Source of the DNA: Paracoccus albicereus
Lineage (GTDB): Bacteria > Pseudomonadota > Alphaproteobacteria > Rhodobacterales > Rhodobacteraceae
Assembly: GCF_024359525.1 (NCBI RefSeq)
Contig: NZ_JAKZEU010000003.1
Span: 186,001-250,000 of the forward strand
Direction of reading: 5' to 3'
Length of the DNA stretch: 64,000 bases
Position numbers and translations under genes: made by a program
The notes under the pieces: model-generated
Databases searched by the model: none
Told to the model about the DNA's origin: nothing
The model's input: only the letters and a program-made list of their open reading frames with translations
Shown: one piece after another, positions 28,180 to 36,767 of the stretch
Numbering within the stretch: the first letter of the stretch is position 1
How the letters are laid out: each line of letters starts with the position of its first letter

Positions 28180-28219
28180 GCCGGTCAAGGTGGGCGCGGA
28201 CGGTCGAAAGTCAAGCGCA

Positions 28220-28244
28220 CCTGCTGACGGTTTTCGTCAGCAGG
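28220..28244 (-). terminator. Hairpin after dctD, weak terminator
   Basis: CCTGCTGACG and CGTCAGCAGG form a perfect 10-base-pair stem with a 5-base loop, 16 bases beyond the dctD stop on the minus strand. There is no T-run after it in that direction, so it may be a weak terminator or a transcript-end stabiliser between dctD and uvrB. Confidence 0.45.
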
Positions 28245-28259
28245 CTTGCTAGATCGCGC

Positions 28260-29585
28260 CTACAGATAATCGCCGCGAGACAGACCGTATTTCGCCATCT
28301 TCTCGTTCAGCGTCCGGCGCGGCAGGCACAGCTCATCCATTACGCTGGCAATGCTGCCCTTGTGGCGGCGCATCGTGTTGTCGATCAGCATCTTCTCGAA
28401 GCTCTCGACATATTCCTTCAGCGGCTTGCCCTCGGTCGTGGTGGCCTGCTGGGTGTCCTCGCCACCTGTCATCAGCAGCGAGGCAATGCTGCCCGACCCG
28501 CGCCGATTCTGCAGCACGGCGCGCTCGGCGACATTGATCAATTGCCGGATGTTGCCCGGCCAGGGCGCCTGCAGCAATTGCGCTGCCTCCTGCGCGTTCA
28601 CCTGAGGCGGCTCGCAGCCGTATTCCTCGGAAAACTGCTCGGTCATCCGCGTGAAGAGTGACAGGATGTCCTCGCCCCGCGCCCGAAGCGGCGGAACGGT
28701 GATCTTCAGAGCGGATAGCCGGTAGAACAGATCGGGGCGAAGCGAATCCTCTGCCTTTCGGCCCTCGCCGCGCGCATTTGAGATCGCAATGATCCGCGTA
28801 TCGGCAGGAATGGTCTGATCGCTGATGAAGGCGAGCAGACGACCCTGCAGCGGATCCGAAAGCGCCTCGACATCCTCCAGGCAAAGGGTCCCGCCACGCG
28901 CCTCTTCCAGCGCCGGCACACCGTCCTCCAAGGGGCCGAACAGGCGCGCGGCCAAGGCCTCGTCCCCATAGGCCGCGCAGGACACCTGCACGAACTTCTT
29001 CGATGCGCGCGGTCCGACGGCGTGCAGCGCGTGCGCCACCAGCGTCTTGCCGGTGCCTGTCTCGCCATCGATCAGGACGTGACCATCGGCCTGGCCCAGG
29101 TCCAGGATGTCCTCGCGAAGACGCTCCATCACAGGGCTCGCGCCGATCAGCTTGGACATCACCTGCTGACCCTCGGACAGGTCACGACGAAGCGCGCGGT
29201 TGTCCAGCGTCATGCGTCGCGCCTGTGTGGCCTTCTTGGCAAGCTCAGTCATCCGGTCGGGATTGAAAGGCTTTTCCATGAAGTCCATTGCGCCGACGCG
29301 CATCGCCTCGACTGCCATCGGAACATCGCCGTGCCCTGTGATCATCACCACCGGCAGCGCTGAATCGATGCCCATCAGACGCTTCAGGAACGCCATGCCG
29401 TCCATGCCGGGCATACGGATGTCGCTGACCACCACCCCGGGCCAGTCTGGACCGATGACCTTCAGCGCATCTTCAGCGCTGGCAAATGTTTCCGTGTCGA
29501 AGCCGGACAGCACCAGCCATTGGCTGATCGATTCCCGCATGTCGGGTTCGTCGTCCACGATCGCGATCTTGAGTTTACGGCTCAT
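28260..29585 (-). CDS. dctD: DctD-type response regulator lacking the GAFTGA loop
   Basis: A 441-residue NtrC-family regulator with a receiver domain (Asp55 as phosphorylation site in VVSDIRMPG), a linker, an AAA+ domain and a C-terminal helix-turn-helix (GSIASVMDELCLPRRTLNEKM). Walker A is intact (GETGTGKT, 174-181), as is the arginine finger region RPDLFYRLS. Between RLFG (about 217) and EEARGGTL (about 228) the normal ELFGHEKGAFTGA loop is shortened and GAFTGA is absent, and the Walker B segment reads LCLEDVE rather than LFLDEI. The loop contacts sigma-54, so this protein probably does not act as a standard sigma-54 activator. It is cognate to dctB, 21 bases upstream. Confidence 0.88.
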   Translation of the reverse strand: MSRKLKIAIVDDEPDMRESISQWLVLSGFDTETFASAEDALKVIGPDWPGVVVSDIRMPGMDGMAFLKRLMGIDSALPVVMITGHGDVPMAVEAMRVGAMDFMEKPFNPDRMTELAKKATQARRMTLDNRALRRDLSEGQQVMSKLIGASPVMERLREDILDLGQADGHVLIDGETGTGKTLVAHALHAVGPRASKKFVQVSCAAYGDEALAARLFGPLEDGVPALEEARGGTLCLEDVEALSDPLQGRLLAFISDQTIPADTRIIAISNARGEGRKAEDSLRPDLFYRLSALKITVPPLRARGEDILSLFTRMTEQFSEEYGCEPPQVNAQEAAQLLQAPWPGNIRQLINVAERAVLQNRRGSGSIASLLMTGGEDTQQATTTEGKPLKEYVESFEKMLIDNTMRRHKGSIASVMDELCLPRRTLNEKMAKYGLSRGDYL

Positions 29586-29606
29586 CGTCTCATCGTTCCT
29601 TCCAAC

Positions 29607-31427
29607 TCATTCCGCCGCTAGCGGGTTTACCGTCGCCTCGCGGTCCGCTCTCGAACCGGCGGGGTGCAACGGCAGTTCCATCTCGAAAACCGCGCCGCCG
29701 TCGACCGCGTTATGCGCGGTCAGGCGTCCGCCGAAATCGGTCACGATCCCGGACGAGATCGCCAGCCCGAGACCGGTGCCCTCCCCAGGTTTCTTCGTCG
29801 TCCAGAAAGGCTCGAACAGCTTTTCGAGGTCGGAGACGCCGGGCCCGTTGTCGCGCACCGTCAGATGCGCAAGCGAACCGCTGCTGACTCCAATCTCGAC
29901 CAGCGGCTTGCGCGTCGATTTGACCGCATCGATGGCGTTTCGCAACAGGTTCACGATAACCTGTTCAAGGCGGATGCGATCGGCCAGCACGGTGACAGGC
30001 TGGCGCGGGAAATGATGACGGATCTCGATCGTGCGGGCGCGCAGCTGCGGCTCCATCATGCTCAGCGCGCTCGACACCGCCTGCCGCAGGTCCACCGGTT
30101 CGAAGGCTTCGCCGCCCTTCCGCGCATAACCCTTGAGCTGCCGGGTCAGCGCGCCCATGCGATCCACCAGATCGTCGATGCGCTGGAACGAGGTCAGCGC
30201 CTCCTCCGACCGACCGCGCTGAAGCAGCAGCCGCGAACCAGCCAGATAGGTCTTCATCGCCGCAAGGGGCTGGTTCAGTTCGTGGCTGACCCCGGCCGAC
30301 ATCTCGCCCAAGGCTGCCAGCTTGCTCGACTGCTGCACGGTCTGTTCGGCGACGCGCAGTTCCTTCTGCACGCGCTCGCGCTCGGCGATCTCTCGGGTCA
30401 GGCGACTGTTCAGCGCCCTCAAATCCGCCGATTCGCGCATATAGGCCGCCGACTGCCGCCGCGCCCGGCGCGACAGCACATAGAACGTCGCGGCCAGGAG
30501 CATCGCGAAGCCCATGATCTCCAGCGCGAGGAATGCATTCACCCTGTCGCGGATCGAGGCGTAGGTCGTGAAGTTGATCATCCGCCAGCCGCGAAACGGG
30601 ATGCGACTTTCGGTGCGCATGACGGCGCGGCCGCGGACATAGGCGTCGGCCGGCATGCTGGTCCAGTCCGCGGTGACCTGAAAGGCGCGTTGGATCGCCG
30701 AAGGTGCGGACCGGACCGCCAGCGCCTCTGGCATGGTGAGCCCGCGCCAGCGCGGCTCGGTCGACAGGATGATCCGCCCCTCGCTGTCCGATACCGCGAC
30801 CGCGTCCGAAATCCCGGCCCACGACCGTTCAAGCCGCGTCAGATCGGCGCCGACCGCGATGACGCCCAGCGTCTTGCCATCTGCAACAATCGCGCGCGAA
30901 TAGGTGAACTCGTAGGCGCCCGAGGCAACCTCGGCCACGGTGAAGACAGTGTCTCGCGAGCGCAAGGCTTCGACGAAATAAGGCGCAAGAACATTGTTCG
31001 TGCCGATCTGATAGCGATCGGTCGACCCGACGGTTCGCCCCGACGCGTCGAAGAGCCGGATCGAGGACGCGGCGATTTCCTTTTGCGCGCCGATCAGCCA
31101 CGCCGACGTGGTCGAAAAATCATTTCCTCGCAGCGCATTGATCAACATGGGATCGCGCGCCAGAAGCAGCGGCACGACCGAGGTTCGCTGCAGTTCCGAC
31201 AACAGGTTCCCGGTATAAAGCGTCGCGCGCAATTCAGACCGGACGCGCGTATTTTCGGAAAAGCGATCGGTCAGCCACGCATTCGTGGCCCAGATCACCG
31301 TCAAACCTGCGACCAGGATCAGCCCGATCGCGGTCCGCAGCCACCATGGGTTCTGCAGCGGCGCAGCCTCCTGCGTCAGCGGATCGTCGTCCTCACTGGT
31401 GTCACGATTGGCGGCCACCCGGCCCAT
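29607..31427 (-). CDS. dctB: C4-dicarboxylate-type sensor histidine kinase DctB
   Basis: A 606-residue membrane kinase. TM1 is at about residues 31-51 and TM2 at 300-319, enclosing a tandem-PAS (Cache-type) periplasmic sensor that in DctB binds C4-dicarboxylates. Next come a coiled coil (about 330-370), phospho-acceptor His382 in AGVSHELNQPLAAM, and an ATPase domain with NLLRNAIDA, DNGPGV and GTGLGLAIS. It pairs with dctD. No dctA or TRAP dicarboxylate transporter gene is near, so the regulated target is elsewhere and the ligand is inferred from the family. Confidence 0.9.
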   Translation of the reverse strand: MGRVAANRDTSEDDDPLTQEAAPLQNPWWLRTAIGLILVAGLTVIWATNAWLTDRFSENTRVRSELRATLYTGNLLSELQRTSVVPLLLARDPMLINALRGNDFSTTSAWLIGAQKEIAASSIRLFDASGRTVGSTDRYQIGTNNVLAPYFVEALRSRDTVFTVAEVASGAYEFTYSRAIVADGKTLGVIAVGADLTRLERSWAGISDAVAVSDSEGRIILSTEPRWRGLTMPEALAVRSAPSAIQRAFQVTADWTSMPADAYVRGRAVMRTESRIPFRGWRMINFTTYASIRDRVNAFLALEIMGFAMLLAATFYVLSRRARRQSAAYMRESADLRALNSRLTREIAERERVQKELRVAEQTVQQSSKLAALGEMSAGVSHELNQPLAAMKTYLAGSRLLLQRGRSEEALTSFQRIDDLVDRMGALTRQLKGYARKGGEAFEPVDLRQAVSSALSMMEPQLRARTIEIRHHFPRQPVTVLADRIRLEQVIVNLLRNAIDAVKSTRKPLVEIGVSSGSLAHLTVRDNGPGVSDLEKLFEPFWTTKKPGEGTGLGLAISSGIVTDFGGRLTAHNAVDGGAVFEMELPLHPAGSRADREATVNPLAAE

Positions 31428-31494
31428 ACCCCCTTAGGCCCATGAATTGACGCAATCTATTCTTAGATGGGCAATGGCTCAAGTCGCAGCTGGA

Positions 31495-32163
31495 TCACGC
31501 CGCGACGACGCCCTTCACAACCGCGTCGAAAAGCGCCGCGCCGTCGCTGCCGCCCAGCGCCGGATCGGACGCGCGTTCCGGGTGCGGCATCATTCCCAGC
31601 ACGCGACGGTTGTCCGACAGGACACCGGCGATATCGTCGACCGAGCCGTTCAGCCCGCTTGCATACCGAAACGCGATCCGATCGCCATCACTCAATTTGG
31701 CAAGACCGTCGGCGTCGATCTGGTAATTTCCGTCGTGATGGGCGACCGGCACGGTGATCTCATCGCCTGCTGAATAACCCGCCGTGAAGGCGCTGTCGGT
31801 CGTCACGACGGTCAGCGCCGCTGGCTTGCACAGGAAGGTCAGACCCGCATTGCGCATCAGCGCACCCGGAAGCAGGCCAAGCTCTGTCAGGACCTGGAAG
31901 CCGTTGCAGATGCCAAGCACGTAACCCCCGCGCGCCGCGTGATCGCGCAGGCTCGCGGCAATCGGCGAATGCGCCGCGATCGCCCCGCACCGCAGATAAT
32001 CACCGTACGAAAACCCCCCCGGCACCCCCACGAGATCGGTCCCCTCCGGCAGTTGGGTGTCCTTGTGCCAGACGCGTGTCACGTCGGCCCCCGCGCGTTC
32101 CAGCGCGACCGCCAGATCGCGATCGCAATTCGAGCCGGGGAAGGTGATGACGGCGGCTTTCAT
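31495..32163 (-). CDS. purQ: Phosphoribosylformylglycinamidine synthase subunit PurQ
   Basis: A 222-residue class I glutamine amidotransferase supplying ammonia to PurL in purine synthesis. The nucleophile is Cys86 in VLGICNGFQ; the catalytic His-Glu pair lies in MMPHPERA near residue 196. [12 protein letters not shown] is characteristic of PurQ. GGAG stands about eight bases before the ATG. The usual partner purS, commonly just upstream, is not encoded in the 263 bases before it. Confidence 0.95.
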   Translation of the reverse strand: MKAAVITFPGSNCDRDLAVALERAGADVTRVWHKDTQLPEGTDLVGVPGGFSYGDYLRCGAIAAHSPIAASLRDHAARGGYVLGICNGFQVLTELGLLPGALMRNAGLTFLCKPAALTVVTTDSAFTAGYSAGDEITVPVAHHDGNYQIDADGLAKLSDGDRIAFRYASGLNGSVDDIAGVLSDNRRVLGMMPHPERASDPALGGSDGAALFDAVVKGVVAA

Positions 32164-32426
32164 GGGGCGGGCTCCGAAAAGAGGATTGTCAGCGGATATC
32201 CCATCATGCGCCACATTGAAAGCGCGTCCCCGCGATAGGCGACCTGCAGTTTCGGCAGAAGCGTCCAGCCTGAGCCGATTGATTAGAGGCCGTATCCGGC
32301 CCGAAGCCCGACGCTTAACGGCCTGTTATCGATTTGCAAGAATATGCATAAAAAACAGCATGTAATCCAAGATACATGAGGCATATTGCGTGGTATCGGC
32401 AGTAGGTCATCTGACCGAAAACGACA
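32164..32426 (-). other. AT-richer intergenic region between purQ and the Hint gene
   Basis: 263 bases between two divergent genes. No conserved coding frame is seen on either strand. The part from about 32320 to 32410 is clearly richer in A and T than the surroundings (runs such as AAAAAACAGC and ATACATGAGGCATAT), and probably holds promoters for both sides. No clear riboswitch or repeat recognised. Confidence 0.4.
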
Positions 32427-33575
32427 ATGCTCACGCCGCCCGTCTACAACATGATCCATCTTGGCAAATTCGCCGACATTGATGTCGACGAACGTGACTT
32501 CAACTCCGAAAACGCGACGAAGATCTTCGCGGGTAAAGCCTTCGGGACGTCGGTCGCGCCGCTCTATCGGCAACTGACCGCGGTCACGATGCACGACACC
32601 AGCGGTGACGGCATGATCCTGACCGACAACTGGAAGGGCACGCAGGAAGATATCAGCTACACGCTCGCGGACGGCACCCAGCACCGAAACGAGATCGATG
32701 GGGCCTTTACGGTCAAGGACGCCACGGTCACCCGAATGATGCCCGACGGCACGACCAGCACCATCCGCGCGATGGTGCGCATCTTTCAGGATACGGAGGG
32801 CAACGCATTCGTCATACCGCCGCCCCTGACCGATACGACCCAGGCCGAAGTCGATGCATTGACGAAATTTCCCATCGTCGGGATCAAGCTGCCGACGACC
32901 GCCTCATCCTACAAGACCGATTATAACGCCGCTTATGCAGGGCGCCACGATCTGGCGAAGTTCGTGAACTGCTTCGCCGCCGGAACGATGATACGCACCG
33001 GTGAGGGTGAGCGCCCGGTCGAGACGCTTGTGGTCGGCGACTTCGTCTGGACCCGGGATGAGGGGCTGCAACCGATCCGCTGGATCGGACGTCGCGACCT
33101 GAGCGCGGCGGAAGTCGCGGCGCTGCCGAAGGTTGCGCCCATCAGGATCCTCGCCGGCGCGCTTGGCCAGAACCAACCGTGCCGGACTTTGACGGTGTCT
33201 CCGCAACACCGGGTATTGGTGCGTTCAGCCATCGCCCGGCGGATGTTTGGCGCAGAAGAACTGCTCGTCGCCGCGCGGCAACTTGTTGCCCTGCCGGGAA
33301 TCGACGCCGTGACGGAGCCCGCGCCGATCACCTATCTTCATCTCATGTTCGACCGTCATCAGGTGCTGATGTCGGACGGTGCGCTGACCGAATCCTTTTA
33401 TCCCGGCGCACAGGCCATGGCGGCGGTCGGCCCGCAAACGGAAGAGATCTTTGCTCTGTTTCCAACCCTGCGGGACGGCGCGGCCAGTTATCCCACGGCG
33501 CGCCTTGTCGCAGAGGGTCGCAAGGCGCGCGCGCTGGCTGACCGGCACCTCAAGAACGACCGTCCGTTGAACTGA
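32427..33575 (+). CDS. Hint (Hedgehog/intein) domain protein
   Basis: A 382-residue protein. Residues 181 to about 325 form a Hint domain: NCFAAGTMIRTGEGERPVE, with Cys182 as the self-cleavage nucleophile, GDFVWTRD, PIRWIGRR, VSPQHRV (His261) and a DRHQVLMSDGALTESFYPG segment near the end. Such domains are common in Rhodobacteraceae, often fused to RTX or other surface proteins. The N-terminal 180 residues are unique, with no signal peptide, RTX repeats or recognised domain. No C-extein with a splicing nucleophile is visible, so autocleavage rather than splicing is the likely activity. The ribosome site is weak and the upstream region AT-rich. Confidence 0.8.
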   Translation: MLTPPVYNMIHLGKFADIDVDERDFNSENATKIFAGKAFGTSVAPLYRQLTAVTMHDTSGDGMILTDNWKGTQEDISYTLADGTQHRNEIDGAFTVKDATVTRMMPDGTTSTIRAMVRIFQDTEGNAFVIPPPLTDTTQAEVDALTKFPIVGIKLPTTASSYKTDYNAAYAGRHDLAKFVNCFAAGTMIRTGEGERPVETLVVGDFVWTRDEGLQPIRWIGRRDLSAAEVAALPKVAPIRILAGALGQNQPCRTLTVSPQHRVLVRSAIARRMFGAEELLVAARQLVALPGIDAVTEPAPITYLHLMFDRHQVLMSDGALTESFYPGAQAMAAVGPQTEEIFALFPTLRDGAASYPTARLVAEGRKARALADRHLKNDRPLN

Positions 33576-33610
33576 CGCCGAGCCGACCAAGGGCTGCGCC
33601 GAAAGGACTG

Positions 33611-34273
33611 CTAGCGGCTCGTCTCGGTCAACCGGCGGCGCACATAGTTCTGGACCAGGCCGATCATCGGGGCCATATGCGCCTCGTCGTCGCGGAAGAA
33701 GTGATCGGCGCCTTCGATCTCTTCATGGCTGATCGTAATGCCCTTCTGCTCCCGCAGTTTCGAGACAAGGGCATGCGTGTCCTTCGGCGGCGCCACGCGG
33801 TCGGCCGTCCCGTTCACGATCAACCCCGAGCTGGGGCACGGCGCGAGGAAGCTGAAATCGTAGATGTTGGCGGGCGGAGAGACGCTGATGAAACCGGTAA
33901 TCTCCGGCCGACGCATCAGCAACTGCATCCCGATCCACGCACCGAAACTGAAGCCTGCGACCCAGCAATGCTTTGAGTTGGGGTTCATCGCCTGCAAATA
34001 GTCCAGCGCAGAGGCGGCGTCGGACAACTCGCCGATCCCCTGGTCGAACTCACCCTGACTGCGCCCCACGCCCCGGAAATTGAAGCGCATTACCGTGAAG
34101 CCCATCTTATGAAAGGCATAATGCAGGTTGTAGACGACCCGGTTGTTCATCGTCCCGCCATATTGCGGATGCGGATGAAGGACGATCGCGATCGGGGCGT
34201 CTGGCTTGCCGGGCTGGGGATGGTAACGGCCCTCAAGACGGCCCTCGGGACCGGGGAAAATCAGCTCTGGCAT
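33611..34273 (-). CDS. Alpha/beta hydrolase
   Basis: A 220-residue serine hydrolase fold. The nucleophile elbow is GFSFG (Ser109), the oxyanion region is HPHPQYGGTMNN near residue 33, an acid is supplied by NGTADRVAPP and the histidine by EGADHFF. Short members with this HPHPxxGG motif are widespread and mostly uncharacterised; no substrate can be named. It is divergent from the IscR-like regulator gene, with 173 bases between the starts. Confidence 0.87.
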   Translation of the reverse strand: MPELIFPGPEGRLEGRYHPQPGKPDAPIAIVLHPHPQYGGTMNNRVVYNLHYAFHKMGFTVMRFNFRGVGRSQGEFDQGIGELSDAASALDYLQAMNPNSKHCWVAGFSFGAWIGMQLLMRRPEITGFISVSPPANIYDFSFLAPCPSSGLIVNGTADRVAPPKDTHALVSKLREQKGITISHEEIEGADHFFRDDEAHMAPMIGLVQNYVRRRLTETSR

Positions 34274-34299
34274 GGGATTCCTTCGCAGCTGGGGATTTC

Positions 34300-34328
34300 T
34301 TGACGCAATCGCGCTTGGCCCTTATCTG
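34300..34328 (+). promoter_or_regulatory. Putative promoter of the IscR-like gene
   Basis: TTGACG (34300-34305) and TATCTG (34323-34328) with a 17-base spacer, about 118 bases before the regulator's ATG and overlapping the 5' flank of the divergent hydrolase gene. An autoregulated IscR would be expected to bind near here, but no known motif was identified. Confidence 0.4.
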
Positions 34329-34446
34329 GGATGCCTGCGAAAAAAGCGCAAGAAACGCGCCGGGCGGGGATAGCGCAGCAGAGCGCTTCGCGTCAAGAAA
34401 TCGCGCAGAGGGAACGGTGCCGCAGGCGGGCCGAGAGGGGGACGGG

Positions 34447-34905
34447 ATGAAGCTTTCGACAAAGGGACGTTATGCAATCATCGCGCTGGTCGATCTGGCC
34501 ACCGCGCCAGAGGGCGCACCAACCTCGCTGACCGAAATTTCGGCGCGGCAAGATATCTCGTTGCCTTATCTGGAGCAGCTTTTCGTCAAGCTTCGCCGCG
34601 CTGGCCTGGTCACCTCGGTTCGCGGCCCGGGCGGCGGCTATCGCCTGGCACGCGCGCCGGAAACGGTCCGCATCGCCCAGGTTCTCGAAGCCGTGGACGA
34701 GACCGTAAGCGCCATGCATGTCGGTGCGGGCGCGTCGGGCGGGGTTTCGGGCTCTAAGGCGCAGACCCTGTCGAACCGACTGTGGGAAGGGCTCTCCGCC
34801 CATGTCTACGTGTTTTTGCACAACCACACATTGGCGGATGTGGCACGCAATCAACTGCTTCCTTGTCCGGCCCTGCCATCCATCTTGAACGTCGTCGACG
34901 ACTGA
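34447..34905 (+). CDS. Rrf2/IscR-family transcriptional regulator without the usual cluster cysteines
   Basis: A 152-residue Rrf2 regulator: an N-terminal winged helix (MKLSTKGRYAIIALVDLA, then SLPYLEQLFVKLRRAGLVTSVRGPGGGY) and a dimerisation helix. In IscR three cysteines at about 92, 98 and 104 hold a [2Fe-2S] cluster; here the loop reads GAGASGGVSGSKAQ with none, and the only cysteine is Cys140 (LLPC). The Rhodobacter sphaeroides IscR is also reported to lack the full cysteine set. In related genomes, from memory, this gene precedes iscS/suf genes; here the next gene is an unrelated convergent one. A strong purine-rich ribosome site fixes the start. Confidence 0.87.
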   Translation: MKLSTKGRYAIIALVDLATAPEGAPTSLTEISARQDISLPYLEQLFVKLRRAGLVTSVRGPGGGYRLARAPETVRIAQVLEAVDETVSAMHVGAGASGGVSGSKAQTLSNRLWEGLSAHVYVFLHNHTLADVARNQLLPCPALPSILNVVDD

Positions 34906-34925
34906 CGGCCAACCGGGGTCGACAT

Positions 34926-35345
34926 TCAGCCTTTGCGCCGCTTCCTGCGGATCGCCCAAAGCGCGCCTGACGCTGTCAGCGTGCCGATCAGCGCACCGGG
35001 CACCGGAACCGGTGCCGGCGTGTCTGGCGTATCCGGTTCGTCGGGCCTGTCCGGACGATCGGGGCCGTCATCGTCGTCACTGCTGGAACTGTCGTCACCA
35101 CTCCCGAAGCAGAAGATCGCGCACAAGATCACAGCACCGCCCACAAACCACAGGGCAGCATTCGACGGAGCCGAGGTTGTCACCCCCCGGATCGGCGTCA
35201 TGTCAACGGGATATTCGATGACGGGCGCCACGTACCCACCCGCGGGTGCCGACTGCGCCAACGCGCAGGAAAGCGCGCCCGCAGTCAGCAATACCCTCGT
35301 CGCTGAGCGAAAACGCCCTGCGGCAGTGATGTCACTCGAAACCAT
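34926..35345 (-). CDS. Small acidic secreted protein with VPLPA-like C-terminal anchor
   Basis: A 139-residue protein of unknown function. It has an N-terminal signal peptide (about residues 12-36, ending SAPAGGY), a second hydrophobic stretch near residues 65-80 (LWFVGGAVILCAIFCFG), an acidic low-complexity spacer (SSSSDDDD followed by repeated DRPD/DTPD), and a C-terminal PVPVPGALIGTLTASG plus IRRKRRKG. Motif-helix-basic cluster at the very C-terminus resembles the VPLPA/PEP-CTERM sorting signals processed by exosortases. No exosortase gene is present in the window. The ribosome site is poor, so the exact start is uncertain. Confidence 0.6.
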   Translation of the reverse strand: MVSSDITAAGRFRSATRVLLTAGALSCALAQSAPAGGYVAPVIEYPVDMTPIRGVTTSAPSNAALWFVGGAVILCAIFCFGSGDDSSSSDDDDGPDRPDRPDEPDTPDTPAPVPVPGALIGTLTASGALWAIRRKRRKG

Positions 35346-35534
35346 GTCAAACTCGTCAACTTACACTACGACCCACATAACGATCTTTTGGACGCATGGA
35401 AGTTGTCCAAATAGACAACGATTTCGGACGAAAACGACAAATCCCTGATTTCGCGGGAAAATGACGCAGCGTCAGTGCAGCTGTGTTAACCAAAAATCTC
35501 AAAATTTCGCGATGTAGCCAGAACTGCAGCGTCT

Positions 35535-36218
35535 TCAGCGCTGGCGCTCCGAATAGCGCTCGGCCAGTCGATCCCGATGCGGTCGGGTCAACAACGTTAT
35601 CCGCATCAGTTCTTCAGCCACGTCCACGATCCGGTCATAGTAGGCAGAGGGCCGCATCCGTCCTGCCTTGTCGAACTCGGCCCCGGCCCTGGCGACCGAA
35701 GACTGGTTCGGGATCGTGATCAACCTCATCCAGCGACCCAGCACGCGCATGCTGTTCAATGCATTGAAGCTTTGCGAACCGCCGCAAACCTGCATCAGTG
35801 CGAGGCAACGCCCCTGCGACGGCCTGATGGCGCCGACCGACAGCGGGATGTGATCGATCTGCGCCTTAAGCAGGCCGGACATGTTGCCGTGAGTTTCTGG
35901 GCTGGACCACACCATCGCGTCGGACCAGATAACGTGATCGATCAACTCGGCGACGGCAGGGTCGCGCTCACCGTCCTGATCCGGAAACGGCAGTCCGGAA
36001 GGATCGAAGATGCGAACCTCGGCCCCCATGCGCAGCAGCAGCCGCGCGGCCTCTTCGGCGGAAAAGCGTGAATAACTGCGCTCTCTCAGGCTGCCGTAAA
36101 GAATGAGGACTCGGACGGGAGGCTCGTTAGTCCCGAAGGCTGACACAGCCTGGCGGGGATCGTAGTCCGGGCTTAGCGCTGGAAGCAGGTCCGGCTCGCG
36201 AAGTTCACGCAGGGGCAT
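35535..36218 (-). CDS. arsH: ArsH-like NADPH-dependent FMN reductase
   Basis: A 227-residue flavodoxin-like protein. [12 protein letters not shown] is the phosphate-binding loop typical of ArsH and [21 protein letters not shown] carries the FMN isoalloxazine contact. ArsH proteins oxidise organoarsenicals or act as quinone/azo reductases. No other ars gene (arsR, arsB, arsC) is nearby, so an arsenic role is not supported by context. The ATG at 36218 is preferred to an upstream TTG. It follows the Lrp/AsnC gene on the same strand after 78 bases. Confidence 0.85.
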   Translation of the reverse strand: MPLRELREPDLLPALSPDYDPRQAVSAFGTNEPPVRVLILYGSLRERSYSRFSAEEAARLLLRMGAEVRIFDPSGLPFPDQDGERDPAVAELIDHVIWSDAMVWSSPETHGNMSGLLKAQIDHIPLSVGAIRPSQGRCLALMQVCGGSQSFNALNSMRVLGRWMRLITIPNQSSVARAGAEFDKAGRMRPSAYYDRIVDVAEELMRITLLTRPHRDRLAERYSERQR

Positions 36219-36296
36219 CAGGCGTGCAGGCCCGAACAAGCCGGCACGGCACGACAACCAGTGGCCAAGGAACGATCGCCCAACATCGGTCGAATC

Positions 36297-36767
36297 CTAG
36301 TCCGCGCGGTCGGGGATGGGAAGCGCGGTCGTCGCCTTCAGTTCCTCCATCGACAGAAGCGCGGTGACGTTGTGGATCTTCACCTGCGAAATCAGCGACT
36401 GATAGAACCGATCGTAGGCCCGGGCATTCTTGACCTGCACCTTGAGAATATAGTCGATATCGCCGGCCAGACGGTGCGCCTCAAGCACCTCGGGACTGGC
36501 GCGCACGGTCGCAAGGAAGCGCCGTGCCCAGTCCGGATCGTGCTCGCTGGTGCGGATCAGCACGAAGAAGCAGGCCTCTAGCCCAAGCGCTTCGGCATCC
36601 AGAATCGCGACCTGGCCCTTGATGACACCAGCGTCCTTCAGCTTGCGAATCCTGTTCCAGACCGGGGTTTTGGAGGCCCCTACCCGTTCCGCAATCTGAT
36701 CGAGAGACAGGCTCGCGTCCTGCTGCATCAGCGACAGAATTTTCGCGTCGGTATCGTCCAGCCGCAT
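36297..36767 (-). CDS. Lrp/AsnC-family transcriptional regulator
   Basis: A 156-residue regulator with an N-terminal helix-turn-helix (LSLDQIAERVGASKTPVWNRIRKLKDAGVI) and a C-terminal RAM/ACT-like ligand domain (about residues 70-150). The gene is divergent from the sulfur assimilation operon, and the shared 143-base gap has repeated candidate operator sequences. It is a reasonable candidate for the local regulator of cysteine/sulfite genes, probably sensing an amino acid; this is inferred from position only. Confidence 0.9.
   Translation of the reverse strand: MRLDDTDAKILSLMQQDASLSLDQIAERVGASKTPVWNRIRKLKDAGVIKGQVAILDAEALGLEACFFVLIRTSEHDPDWARRFLATVRASPEVLEAHRLAGDIDYILKVQVKNARAYDRFYQSLISQVKIHNVTALLSMEELKATTALPIPDRAD

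Noticed and set aside
28180..28188. TTG start for uvrB three codons upstream
   Set aside because: The ATG at 28179 is a better start and nothing conserved is gained by the extension.
29664..31445. A 593-codon frame antisense to dctB
   Set aside because: Arg/His-rich shadow; DctB is complete on the other strand.
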